Source of the DNA: Blattamonas nauphoetae
Taxonomy: Eukaryota > Preaxostyla > Oxymonadida
Direction: 5' to 3'
Assembly (NCBI GenBank): GCA_033064195.1
Contig: JARBJD010000137.1
Span: 1 to 64,000, forward strand
Length of the DNA: 64,000 nt
A program made the translations under genes and the position numbers. The notes below the pieces were generated by a model. That model did not search any database and was not told where the DNA came from. It worked only from the letters and a program-made list of their open reading frames with translations. Shown here one piece after another: positions 42,042 to 54,100 of the stretch (position 1 is the first letter of the stretch; each line of letters starts with the position of its first letter).

Positions 42042-45000
42042 ATGACATCAAAACTCGACGATGTCACACCTCCCGGATGTATGTCCTTTCTGTGATGATC
42101 TCAGATTTATTCCTCTTTTCGTCACGTTCTTCTTTATGTTTCAGACTTAAAACCAAAAAAGATCAGTGAAGGAGCATTTGGCCAAGTTCTACGAGTTTTA
42201 CACGAGCGAAGTGGAATTGAATATGCGGTAAAGGTGCTGCCGATGCTGAAAGAGGGAGACAAGGAGCGTGTGAGTCGTGAAGTTGAGATGTTGACTCGTT
42301 TTGCTCACCCTCGGATTGTGGGTCTTCATGAATCGATTGACATGGGAGCGCATCAAGCGATCGTTATGGAGCTCGGGACTAGAAGTCTGAAAGATCTGAT
42401 CTTGGAATATGAAGAACGAAAGGAATTGATTCCTCTTCCTGTTTGTCTCTTCTTATGTTCTCATTCTTTGATGTTTGTCTGAATTGTGCTTCTTCTCCTT
42501 GTTTTATTGTTGTATTTCTATTTTTAGTTGACAGTGATGATTCTAGCTGACATTTGCGAGGGCCTTTTGTGGATGCACACTCACTCATCGGGATCGACGG
42601 CTCATGGAGATCTGAAGCCAGAAAATGTTCTTCTTCGCCCAAACAATCGAGCCTTTCTGTGTTTGTCGGATTTTGTTCATTTCAACTGTCATCTTTCTTG
42701 CTTCAGGTGATCTTGGTGGTTCAGCTCCTCTGGATCAACAAATGACGTCGACGATTGGCGAACTGGGGACTTTCGAGTACAACTCGCCGGAGCGAGCGAT
42801 GGACAGCAAGGGAACGGCGACTCCAGCGAGTGATGTTTGGTCGCTTGGTGTTCTCGCGTATCGGATGGTAACTGGGAAAGCGCTGTTCGAAGGATTGCAT
42901 CTGCTTCAGATGAGTGTTGCCCTCAATTCATTTAACGAGACCAGAATCCCAACAACAATTCCTCCGCCTGTTCGAGATGTTCTGCTGAAGATGCTGGAAC
43001 CAGTCTGTTCTAGTTTTTAACCATACATATTCCCCGCTTGTTGTTCCATTACACTGCTTCTTTTAGAATGTGGAACTTCGAGCAACTACAGGAGCGCTTT
43101 TGAGAGGGGGTCTTTTGGAGCGAATGCTTGGCCCAGAGACGCCGCTGTCGAAATTGAAGACGCTTCAACTTGCGAAACGAGTGAACGAGATCAAGGAATT
43201 TTCGAATGATGCGAAAGTTAAGGATATGACGATAAAACTGGAAATGGAAAAGCAGAAACTGTTGCAAGAGACGAAAGAACTGGAACGGCAGCTTCGATCG
43301 CTCCAGATGTCCCTCCAACGCACTTCTGAGCGAAATGATGAACTGGGGAAGGAGGAGGAACTTGAACAACATCAACATCTCCTCGCCACTCAAACATCAC
43401 CAATCTCGATCGACCCGAAAGACAATGTTCTCTCAACGACCCTTCAACTGCCTGCTCTCAAGTTTTACAAAGATAAAGACCCAAGTGAGGATGGAAGAGC
43501 TCGTTTTGATGTTTCTACAGACACAATCACTCGTACAGGATTTGACAAAGACCAAAGCTGGAGCACAACACTCTTCGAAGAACGAATCTCAGAAGGAGTG
43601 GTGTCTGTCGCCATCACAGTTCTCGCTGTGCCGAAAGCCAAAGGTATACCTCTCAATTTTGGGAGCTGTTCAGATTCTGAAGAAGGACTGATGTTCGGAT
43701 TCGTCAATGCACAATCGAGGGAAATAGAAAACTATGATAAACTCGGTGAGGGTTTCCCAAGTGTGTTCTCCTCATTCGATTCTGTTTATTCTCGTCTCGT
43801 CAGGTTCCGTCGCCATCGCTCCCAGAAAAGGAAAGCTCAACTTTGCTCTTCCGTCAACCGAACAAATGGAGAAAAGCCAAATTATATCTGCTCGGATGAA
43901 AGAAGGAGACCGAGTGGTGTTGGAGGTGGACATGGATGCGAGGCCACGCACAGCTGTGTTCATCGTCAACGGAACTGTATCTCTCATATTTGTGTCTGGT
44001 CTCCCTCCCTCAATCCGATTTGGAGTGTGTCGTTCATCTTCCTAATTTTCGTTTCTTTTCAGTTCTCGATGAAGAACGAGGGAGTGTCCGTTCGATTTGA
44101 TGGAATGTCTCGTCTGAAGCGAGCCACCCCGCTGCGCAGAGTGAATGAAATCAAGTGGAATCCGGAAAAATTAAAAAACAAGAAGGACATGTACTTGAAT
44201 GGAATGCGATCTAGCATTCTCACAATCCAACAACAGATGCCCTCGCTCGTCTTCACCGATCCTTCACACTTCAGAGTGGATGACAACAGGATAGATTATT
44301 CTTGCTTGGCTACAAAAGAAAAAGAAGGAAAAATCAAACCCACATGGAGCTCCTTCTTCCTCGCTGAACCCATCTCGGAAGGAATTGTGGCGATCTCGTT
44401 CACTCCTCTCTTCAATACTTCCGACAAGGTATTGTTTGGTTTGATCGATGCTCACGAACCAATTCCTGAAAAAGGCCAGAAACTGGGAAATCTGAAAAGT
44501 AAGTCTCTCTTCTTCATGTCGTAATGGTCACTTGCATCTCTCTTTGCACTCCTCCACTTCATCTCAACTTCCTCTCACAATCTCAGACTCGATTGCTCAC
44601 TCCTCGAGTGGAACTTTAGTATTCTTGACATCGGAAGGAGAAAAGTCTATCGATACTTCATTGTACATTAATGATTTTCACCCTTTCGTTGTTGAAATCA
44701 ACATGGACTCGAATCCTCGCACTGTACAATTCTTCGCTGACGGAACCGCCAGCCATGCTATTGTTGTTGATATTCCAGAGTCCATTCGAGTTGGAGTGTG
44801 CTTTAGTTCTATTTTACACTTTTGTCACTTCTATCCTCATTATTTCCCCTCATTCGTCCACACTCACCTCTCTCTCCCTCTCCTTCTTAGTTCTCCGCGA
44901 AGGATGCAGGAATGTCAATTCGGTTTGACAGAATCACAAATCTCAACCGAGGAAGTCCCTTCACAGAACAGCTGAAAGTGGTTGAATGGCCAACTGCCGA

Positions 45001-47399
45001 ACCACTCCAAACAACAAAATTGGATGAGGATTCGGAAGGAGATATTGAAGAGGGAAGATCTGAAGCAGAAAAAAAGGTGGAGAGAGGCCCGCGAGACGAA
45101 GACAGCATCAACGACAATGTCAGTGAAGAGGAAGGGAGGAGCGAGGAGAACGATGAAGACAACGATCAAGCTCCCGAAGTCGACCTCGACGAAGCGGAAG
45201 ACAAGTCAGATGATGAAGCAGATGATGAAAATGATGATGGAGAAGAAGATGATGATGCAGACGAAGACATCGACAAATCTTTGGAAGAGATGGTGCAGAA
45301 AGCGGAAGAAGAAGAAGAAGAGGAGCTTGATGAAGAAGTGGATGAAGACAACTCTCTCGACAACAGTGACGATGACAACGAGGTTGATGGGACAGACGTC
45401 GAAAAGAAGAAAAGAAAGCTCCAATCGATGAAACTTCCAGAACTGCTTTTCACTTACAAGTCGCACTTCACCATTCGAAACAACGTTCTGACTCGGACAG
45501 ACAAAGGCGAGGACAAGAAAGGAAACACCAGACCAAGCACTGTTCTCTTTTCCGAGCCAATCACGAAAGGCGTCGTTTCTGTCACTTTTGTTGTGCTGAA
45601 TCTCCCAGAGTCGGTTGGTATGTCTCTTCTCTTTCATCATGTCCTTCTGCAGAAGAGGACGGATTCATCAATTTCGGTCTTGTCGATTCTTCAGTTGCAG
45701 TTCCTCAGCTTGGACGCGTTTTGGGAACGAATGTGAAACGTATCTCACTCCCTTCGATGATCTCTATTCCTTCTCACTCTTCAACATCAGGTTCTGTGAG
45801 TTACTCTTCATCAAAGGGACGCATCCAAGCTTTCAATCAGGTCAAACTGGAAGAAAGATGTTCGGATTCTCTCTCGAAGAAGGATCGAATTGTGATGGAA
45901 GTGAACATGGACTCGACTCCACGCACTCTCCAATTCTTTGTCAACGGAAAGGCCGGACAAAGTTATGTGAGTGGGATTCCAGAATCAGTGAGAATTGGTG
46001 TTTGTCATTCTTCCTTTCGTTTCTGTCTCGTTCAGTTCTCTGCTGATGTGATGGGAACCTCCCTCGAAGTTATAAGCATCGTCCACTCCACCCAAGCATC
46101 CCCCTTTGCAGACAAGATCAAGGAGATCAGATGGACTGACACCGAACAGTCGCTCAAAGAAAGACCTTCAAACCATTACCAACCGATTCGAAGGGAACCA
46201 CAAGGATCGATGCCAGCTCTTCTCTGTAGAAATCCGGAGCACTTCAAGATTGAGGGAAACGTGATCACTCGCACGGCATTCGACTTCAATGGACTCACCT
46301 CACCATTCAGCACAGTACTCTTGGAAGGAGTGGTTAAGAAGATGATAAAATCACTCACAATCACCATCCTCGCCCTTCCTCAAAGTGAAAGCGTGCTCCT
46401 ATCATTTGTGATTCTGTTCAGGTTCGTATGGTGTTGTTTTGATTGGCGGCCTTGCTGAATGGAAGCACATTCCCAAAAGCCCAAAAGCACTCGGATTTGG
46501 AAAGAATAGTCTTCGTCTTCTTTTCTCTCACATTTCCCCTCCAAACTTCCTTTATATTCCCACTCTTTCTTTCAGATTCGTTTGCTCTCTGTTCTATCGA
46601 TGGGATCATCCATCGTTCGAAAAAGAAGATGAACACTGAGCTCAGTCCATCTCCCCTCCAAATTGGCGACCAAGTTGTTGTGGAGGTGAACACACGATCT
46701 GACCCGACCCTCGCTCGCTTCTTTGTAAATGGGAAGGCCCTGAAGGACGAGATTTCTGAGATTTATTCCGCACAGATGATCGGAGTCTGCTTATTCTGAT
46801 TCCCTCTTCATCATCATTGTTGATGTCTTCTCTTTCAGTTCTCTCTCGCTGGACCAGGAACTGCCATCCGAATTGATGCCTTCACAGATCTCGACGAACC
46901 ATCTCAGAACATCACCGATGTCGCTGACAGCACAAAGACAAACAAACTACAAGACACGGACGAAGCATCGAAGCTTGCTGAAGCGGTGCAGATGGTTGAA
47001 GTTATTGAAAAGCACGATCTCCACGCAACAACAAGTAAGGATAAGCAGCCATCTGAAGATGATCAGAATCAACCCGTTGGAAAGATACTCACACAGAAAC
47101 ATATCGATCCAACAAAGAAAGATAAAACGGCAGCCCAACCTAAACAGTCGACTCCACAACCATCACCACAGAAGAAAGACTCCATCCTCCACAAACCAAC
47201 GACAGCCTCTTCGTCGACATCGAAAGTGCCTCTGAAGCCACAACCACTCGCAGCGAAAGTGGCAGCTCGCGACCATCCTGCTTACGAGCCGTTCTTTGCG
47301 AAACTGAAGGGTGGGAAGAAGGCAGTGTTCTTGGTGGCAGAAATGAGGGAGAAAGGGCTGAATCCTGAAGCTTTGTCAAACCCAGACATGCTTGTCTAA
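42042..47399 (+). CDS. Protein kinase fused to four SPRY-like modules, 16 exons
   Basis: Exons: 42042-42078, 42145-42440, 42528-42660, 42707-43002, 43067-43643, 43674-43745, 43804-44024, 44063-44498, 44587-44795, 44891-45617, 45653-45739, 45791-45999, 46036-46384, 46422-46508, 46576-46784, 46839-47399; 1501 residues, frame kept at every GT-AG junction. Kinase domain residues about 14-275: glycine loop ISEGAFGQV, Lys in YAVKVL, catalytic loop HGDLKPENVLL (HGD for HRD), DLG for DFG, GTFEYNSPE, SDVWSLGVLAYRMVTG. It looks active and NEK/CAMK-like. Coiled coil about 300-345. Four SPRY/B30.2-like modules follow, each with a VVLEVDMDARPRT...FVNG core and an IRFG|FS junction. A long Asp/Glu stretch lies near 800-920. 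The last 45 residues (HPAYEPFFAKLKGGKKAVFL) resemble a short motif of WASH-subunit CCDC53 type. Cytoplasmic; substrates unknown. Confidence 0.8.
43644..43673 (+). other. 30-nt spliceosomal intron
   Basis: GTATACCTCTCAATTTTGGG...TTCAG within the first SPRY module. The corresponding places in modules 3 and 4 carry introns of 35 nt (45618-45652) and 37 nt (46385-46421) in the same phase, which supports that this one is real even though it is open in frame. Confidence 0.65.
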
Positions 47400-48193
47400 A
47401 GTGTCTGCACATTCGCAATGAAACTTTTTGTCATTACGTTGTCTCCATTCACTCAATGATTACTTTCTCACATTAATTTCTCTCAAAAAGCTCAGAGTTG
47501 CTGCCAAGTTATCGCTTCATAGCATTTCACTGTTTTTATGTTTTTCAGGATCAAATTAGCTTGAACTCTGTCTGTGGTCTGGAGTTCTGGTTCAAACTGT
47601 ACGGTGATTCTTTTTCGTATAGAAAACCATATTTTGTGATCCGATCAAAGACATGCAGAAGTGTAGGAAAACCAGAAGTGTCCCTTTCAAAGGTTCTGAT
47701 GTGAATCTGGAGGCAATAAAACAGAAACGGAGAGTGAATCCTTCGTCTGAGCTCAGGAGACCCAGAGCGAACGATGTCCGAGTGACAAGAAGTGACAACA
47801 CCAAAAAACTAGAAAGAGAACATCATCGGAATCGACAGTTGAGAAGGATTCGGAGCGACGCATCTAATCCACGTCTTCACAGCGAGACGGAATGCAAAGA
47901 GCGGCAGAACGCGTGAATCGCCCGAGAAATGAAGAAGAACAGAAGATGAATTGAGTCCTCTTGACGGTAGTCGTGCGGATTGGAACTGAAGATTGACGAT
48001 GTGGAACCATGACAGTCAGGAGGACACGAGAAATGCGGTGGCGAATTAAGGGTTCAGAGAGGGGTGGAGATTCAACTGAAAAGTCACCATCGTGACAACC
48101 AGATCGAGAGGGGAGTGAAATGGACTGACGAGAGTGGAGAATTGTGTGGAAGTGAAGTGGAAGAGGGAGTCGAGGGTGATGGCGAGTATGTGG
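47400..48193. other. Intergenic spacer between convergent genes
   Basis: No gene supported. An 87-codon open frame at 47653-47916 is arginine-rich but lacks any domain or neighbour that would support it. Confidence 0.5.
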
Positions 48194-51100
48194 TCAGTTT
48201 TGGATATCACCAGAGATGGTGATGATTGGCTTGTCGTGTTTTGGTGGATTCAGAGGAGGTGGAGGTGGATTCGAGCAGTGTGATTCAAGACGAGATTGCA
48301 CGACGTCAAGCGATGGTCGGTCATCGGGAGCCAGAGAGAGGCATTCGCGAACAAGATCGGCAAACGATTCGTCAGCCCAGTTGTGGATCAGAGGCATCAC
48401 TCCTGCCTTCATCTGCCGAGACGCATTCACTGCATCTAGTTCCCCGAACGGCACAAGTTCAGTCTCTAGTTCCCACAACACAAGGCCGAGCCGAAAAACC
48501 GACACTTTTGATCGATCAATCGATATCATGTTTGACTCCTCGCCTTCCTCCGTGTCTTGTTCAGGTGCGTTCCATCGACGATCTTCTCCATTCTTTGATT
48601 GACTCGCTGCGGTTTGGTTGGGGAGAGATATTTGGTTTGGCAGATCGTCGATTCGAAGCAAGACATTGTTCGTCTGATCCAAAATGATCCAGTGAGGCGA
48701 CAGACGAGTCAACACTTCGCTGAAAGGACTCGTCATCAGCATTCGTTTCAGACCCGTCACAATCTGAACTCCCATCCGCTTCTTGTCGAAGTCCACTTTC
48801 TTGTCAACGTGCAGTCGATGGAAAAGTGTGTTCCGCGGGTCAACCTGAACAACTCCCTCTTTCCCATCACATCTCACAGCTTCCACTTCCTTGAATGGAA
48901 GAATGGAAGAGGCGAGGGTTGACTTGTGTTCGTCTTGTTTCTTATCGCCACTCACCATCAAAAGCGAGTTGTTCCCCATCGATCCCATGAGCGGTTTGAC
49001 AGTCTCGTCTGGTTCAATCAGTTCGTATTTCAGAGGCTCGGGTGGTATATTCATCTCAGAATCATCGTTAGTGTCCTTTTTCTGATTTCGGCGACGACTC
49101 AGCACACAGAGAACGATCAGGAACACCAAGAAGATAGCGACAGTGATGAAGACGATTGGGGCAACAATGGTCGTGACAATTCCAGCTTGAGACATGTTTC
49201 CTTTCCCCTTTCCAATCAGCGAGAACGAGTCTGTGATCTGCCCATCTCCGAACACAAGTCGGCATCGATGATCCAATTTCTTGTCCAATTCTGTCAGAGA
49301 CGATTGGGGGAGGACGAACGACAGTTCGGTTTCGGTCCATTTCGACGGTGAGAGTGAAGAGATCTCGAAATGAAGTGGTTGTCCAGAGTTCGATTTCGAT
49401 TCGAATCCAGCTTCAAACACTTCCAAAGAGAGACCACACGGAATCATCATCGTTCCAACAATCTTCACTGAGAATTCTTTCTGTTTGTTGTCGAACGTGC
49501 TCGATGACTTGTTGGAAAGTGTTGGAACGAAGAGAGGCGAGTGTTCAAGTTCATCATCCTTCCTGACTGAGCATTCAGAAGTCCATATCCAAAGATGAGG
49601 CGATGAGAGTCCATCTCCACCGCCAATTCCTGTGATCGACACTGCTCCATTGGTGCACTTGACATTTCGTCGAAGTGAAGGCCATTCCACGCTGGAAGGA
49701 GAATTCCCACTGAAGATACATCCTGTTAAGCTGAGAGGAGAGTTTGAGATCGAGATGGCTCCTTGCGGGATGTGGAGGAGATTTGAGTGCGAGAGTGAGG
49801 TTGGAGTGTTTGCGATCTCAATCAGGCTTCTCTCCCAGATACACAAATCTGAACTGTCCGCATCGTTCAATCCTGCTGGTGCAATCAGCGAGGAGAAGAC
49901 CGAGTTTCGGATCGTCAGCGAGTCTCCATCTCGAGCTGTCAGAATGGTCCATCCAGAGCACTCCGAAATGTTCATGTCACTGATCGCGCTTTCTCCAAAC
50001 GAACACAACTCCAAAAGTGCATTCGTGAATGTCAGTTTCGTCAGTTTCATGTCCGTCACGTTCAATACTGCATTGGTCACAAAGAAGAGTCTTCCCTCAA
50101 TCGGTTTTGGGGATTTTGCTGTCATTCCAGTCAAACTCAGACTTCCTCCTTCAACTCGAACAATCGTTCCATTCGGTGCAATTCCAGATTCCACATGGAA
50201 CTGAGAGGCGGTCACAGTTCCTCCCAAAATCCAGAAACGAATTGAGTCTGAGGCCGTCTCTGATCGGATCTCGATTTCTGACATTTCCGCCTTTCCAGCT
50301 GTCACTTTCAGGAAGCGAGCTGACGATTCTGATGTCGATGACAGTTCAAGAGTTGAGAGAGTGAGTCTCGTGGATGAGTGCACGATCACTGCCTCGGCTG
50401 TTTGGGTCGATGGAAGTGAGAATGTCAGCTTCGAAATCGTTGTGAAGTCGATGTCTTCAGACACAAATGAACCAGCAGCGGACACAACACACGCGCTCAG
50501 TGCATTCGGATTCCCAGCAAATGTCAATTCGTTGGGAAGTGCGATCGATGTCGACAGCGTCACTTCGTTCATCACAAGAACCTTCTTCGTGTTCTGCGCC
50601 GAGAGACGAGTCAGTGAGAGTTCAATTGTCGAACACCAAACACTGTTCGAGCCACACTTCGCCATCTCATATCCAGAATCTGAGACTCCAACTGGTCCTG
50701 AAGATGCAACCAGATAAAACAGAAGCGAAGCTGAAAGATTGTGCGTCTCGTCCACACTCCACAAATCTGAGATGGCTAAGTCGTCGCTGTACGAGTTTTC
50801 GAATCGATCATCATGAACTTCGATCCAGCTCGCCAGGTCATGGCCAACAAGAGAGATGAAACAAGGAGGTTCAGATTCCATTCCTGTCATGTTGGTGAAT
50901 GCAAGATTCGTCAGAGTGAAGTCGAAGAGAGGATCAGGATTAGATTCGTCGAATGGAGGGAATGAAAGAGCGAGAATCGGTGAATCTTTCGATGATAACA
51001 TCAACGAGAATTCGATCTCATCCAGCAACAATGACTTCCCTGTTTTCATCTCGGTGTTCAAAACCGTCCCGTTTCCTGTTGAGCGAGTGATCGATGAAAG

Positions 51101-54100
51101 TGAACACGATCGAAGAGCGAGTGTGCCAGATGTGTGAGTGATGAGTGGAGAGGAGTAGAGTTCAAATGATGAAACAGAGCATGAAGTCAACGAGAGAGAG
51201 CCAGATTCCACAATGAACAGTGATTCAGCACGTGTGTTGGTGTTTGTGTTCTGGTTGGATGTTTGTGGGAGTGGAATGAATGAGATGGAAGTGAACGAGA
51301 GAGGAGATGTCTGTGTGGTGAACGAAGCTGTGCTTGCGATGGAGAGAACCTGCTTCGTGTAATCTGACGATTTCACTGACAACGCTTTCGATGATGTGAA
51401 CCCAACAGTTTCAGTGAGGTCACTGCTCACTACAATCGCTTCTCCAGCTCCAACCTTGTTCGCATTTTCGGAGATGGATGAGCACGGGAGAACATAAAGA
51501 CCACATTTTGAGTGACTTCCTCCAGATCGATCAACGAACAGTGTCAGGTCATCATAAGGATACCAGCTGTAGATCAGCTCCTCCACTTCCCCATTCGAGT
51601 CAATCACAACAAACTCATTGATTTCGGATTCTGTGAACCGAGCTCCATTCGTCGTTGTCGGTCCCCATGCCTCGATTTGAGAGGCGAGAGATGAAATCGA
51701 TGTTGAGTCCAGTCCTGCCGATGAAGAAATCACAACATGACTTCCTCTTCCAAGAGAAGAGATCTCTCCAACTGTTGTTGTTCCTGTGAAGGAAAGAGTC
51801 GAGTCAGCATGAAGATGCAATGCTGTTCCATGAGTGGCATGAGTGAAAGTTATGTGTTGGATCAGAGTGTCATTCAAAATCAGTGTTCCATCTGATTTCA
51901 CTTCAATCAGCTTCGTCGTTGTCGCTGGAACAACCTGAGGCGATGAACTGTCTGATGATCCGATCAAACACGACGAGAATGTCATCTCTCCTTTCTCAAC
52001 CACGAATAGCGTCGCAGATGAACAGGACTCAGCAATTGTGAAGATCAGAGAGGTGAGCGAGAGTGTTGTCAAGGGTGTGTCCACTTTCATCAAGCTGGTG
52101 TTGTCAAACGTGATAGTCTGTCTGTCGTCCAAGAACGACTTGAGAGTGACTGATGAGAGGAAAGAGAGAGGAGTGGAGAGTGTGGTGGAGACAGAGAAGG
52201 AGAGCGTGTCAATCGAGTTCAGTTCAGCTGAGGCGAAGGCAGAGTCGAGTGTTGTGCATTTGAATGTCGACGATCCACAGTTCGGATGATCATCAGCGTC
52301 ATCATCCAACCCGATCACCACTTCTGAAGAAGGAGACACCAGCCAATACACAAGCGACCCTCTCCTCCACTTCTCACTTTCCTTCATCGAAATGTCTTCT
52401 CCCCAAAGTGATGCGACGTGTGTTGGTGTTTTAAGGCTGTCGTCCCACTGTTCTGGTTTCAGTTGAGTTCTGAAATTCTGTCCTTTCAGTCTGAGATACT
52501 TCCCTGTTTGTTGATCCGAGATGACATTGGTGAGTTTTGGTGTGGTGAAAGTGACATCGCCAGTCGTCTCCACCTTAATCATCGTTGTCTTTTCGAACGT
52601 CAAATTCGTGAGGTTTGTGTTCGTCATTTCAAACGAACCTGATCCAAGTTCGTCATCATTTGATGGTTTTGGAGTGAAGCTGACAAGAGGAGCAGAGAGA
52701 GTGGCTGTTGATGCATAGACAGAAGGTTTGAATGTGACGTTGTTGAGACCAACACAATTTCCGATTGACCAAATCGGGGAGACTGTCGTCGTCGCTGCAG
52801 CACACAAAATGGTGGACTTGTCGATCACCAGACTTCCTTCTTTCGACGTCAATTTCACTGCATGGTGTTTGGATTTGAGAAACAGATTCATTCGTTCCAG
52901 TGTCAGTCTCGACTCATCTTCGATTGTGAAGATGGTATTTTCAACTAAATCATGGGTGGCTGACAGAGAAATATACCAACGAGAGTCCTTTTCAGACGAA
53001 TAGAACAAATCCTGTGTCTCCAAAACGATCGGCTCTGTCGTTATATCTGATTCCTGAAGCGCTCTTCGAGGATACAACAAACCATTTGCATCGGTTGTTC
53101 TGAGAAACTGCAAAGCATAAATCAGAGTTTTGCAGAGGTTGCCGTTCCATTTGCAGGATTCACTCAGAACTCCATACGTGGCGATTGAGAGGGTTGGGAA
53201 TGGAATGAAATCAGAAATCTGGCCGAGTTCGTCTTGTGTTGTGTTGTGGTTCTCGATTTCGAGATGAGGAAAGTCGCTGTGTGATTCACCGCCACAGTTC
53301 GACAATCGTGTTGGTTCATCATCACCCAGAACTGACTTCTCCACAAACACATCATTCCCAAAATTCGCTTTGTTCCCCTCAAAGCGATGTATTCCGAAAT
53401 TGAGTGGAGTCGTCGCTGTTGTCGTGCCTGTGATGAAGAACACCCCACCCTTCCCAGAATCAACACCATTCTCGTCCACGTCTGTCGCTGAGTTGTTGGT
53501 GAAGGTTGAATATGTTATTGAGGTGGCTGTAACAAAATGATCGTCTGCGAGATCCACATACGCAACACCTCCTCGCTTCGCCGAATTCGATATGAAATTT
53601 CCCTTTTCAATTTGGAGTGTTGACGAGATCAGATACGCAACTCCTCCTTCCTCTGCACTGCAACTTGTGAACGATCGTGAATATGAGCTCGAAAATGCGA
53701 AATTGACTTTTGAATGTTCAGCATATACGATCCCTCCCTTCGTCGCTGAGCAGTTTGTGTAACTCGATTCACGAATGGTGATGTTTGAATTCGTGCAATA
53801 CAGAAATCCACCGTTCCGAGCTGAAATGTTTGAGAATCCACCGGATTGGATGGTGACATTGCAGGAATCAGCATTCAAACACAACCCATCAGCTGTGGTT
53901 TGGAGGTGATAAACTTGACTGTCTGTGAATGTGATGTTGGTGTTTCTGGCTTTCACCAGAGACACTTCGATGGGCGTGCCAAGATTACCAGAAATCTTGA
54001 GACCAGAGAAATCTGCAAATGTGACCCCTTCGAGAGAGATGAATGGAGTGTTGAGAGAGGCGAGAGTGGCGAGGGGAGGAGGAGAGTTTTGATAAGAGAA

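Noticed and set aside
45166-45453. Serine-rich minus-strand open frame
   Set aside because: It is the antisense of the Asp/Glu stretch in exon 10 of the kinase-SPRY gene.
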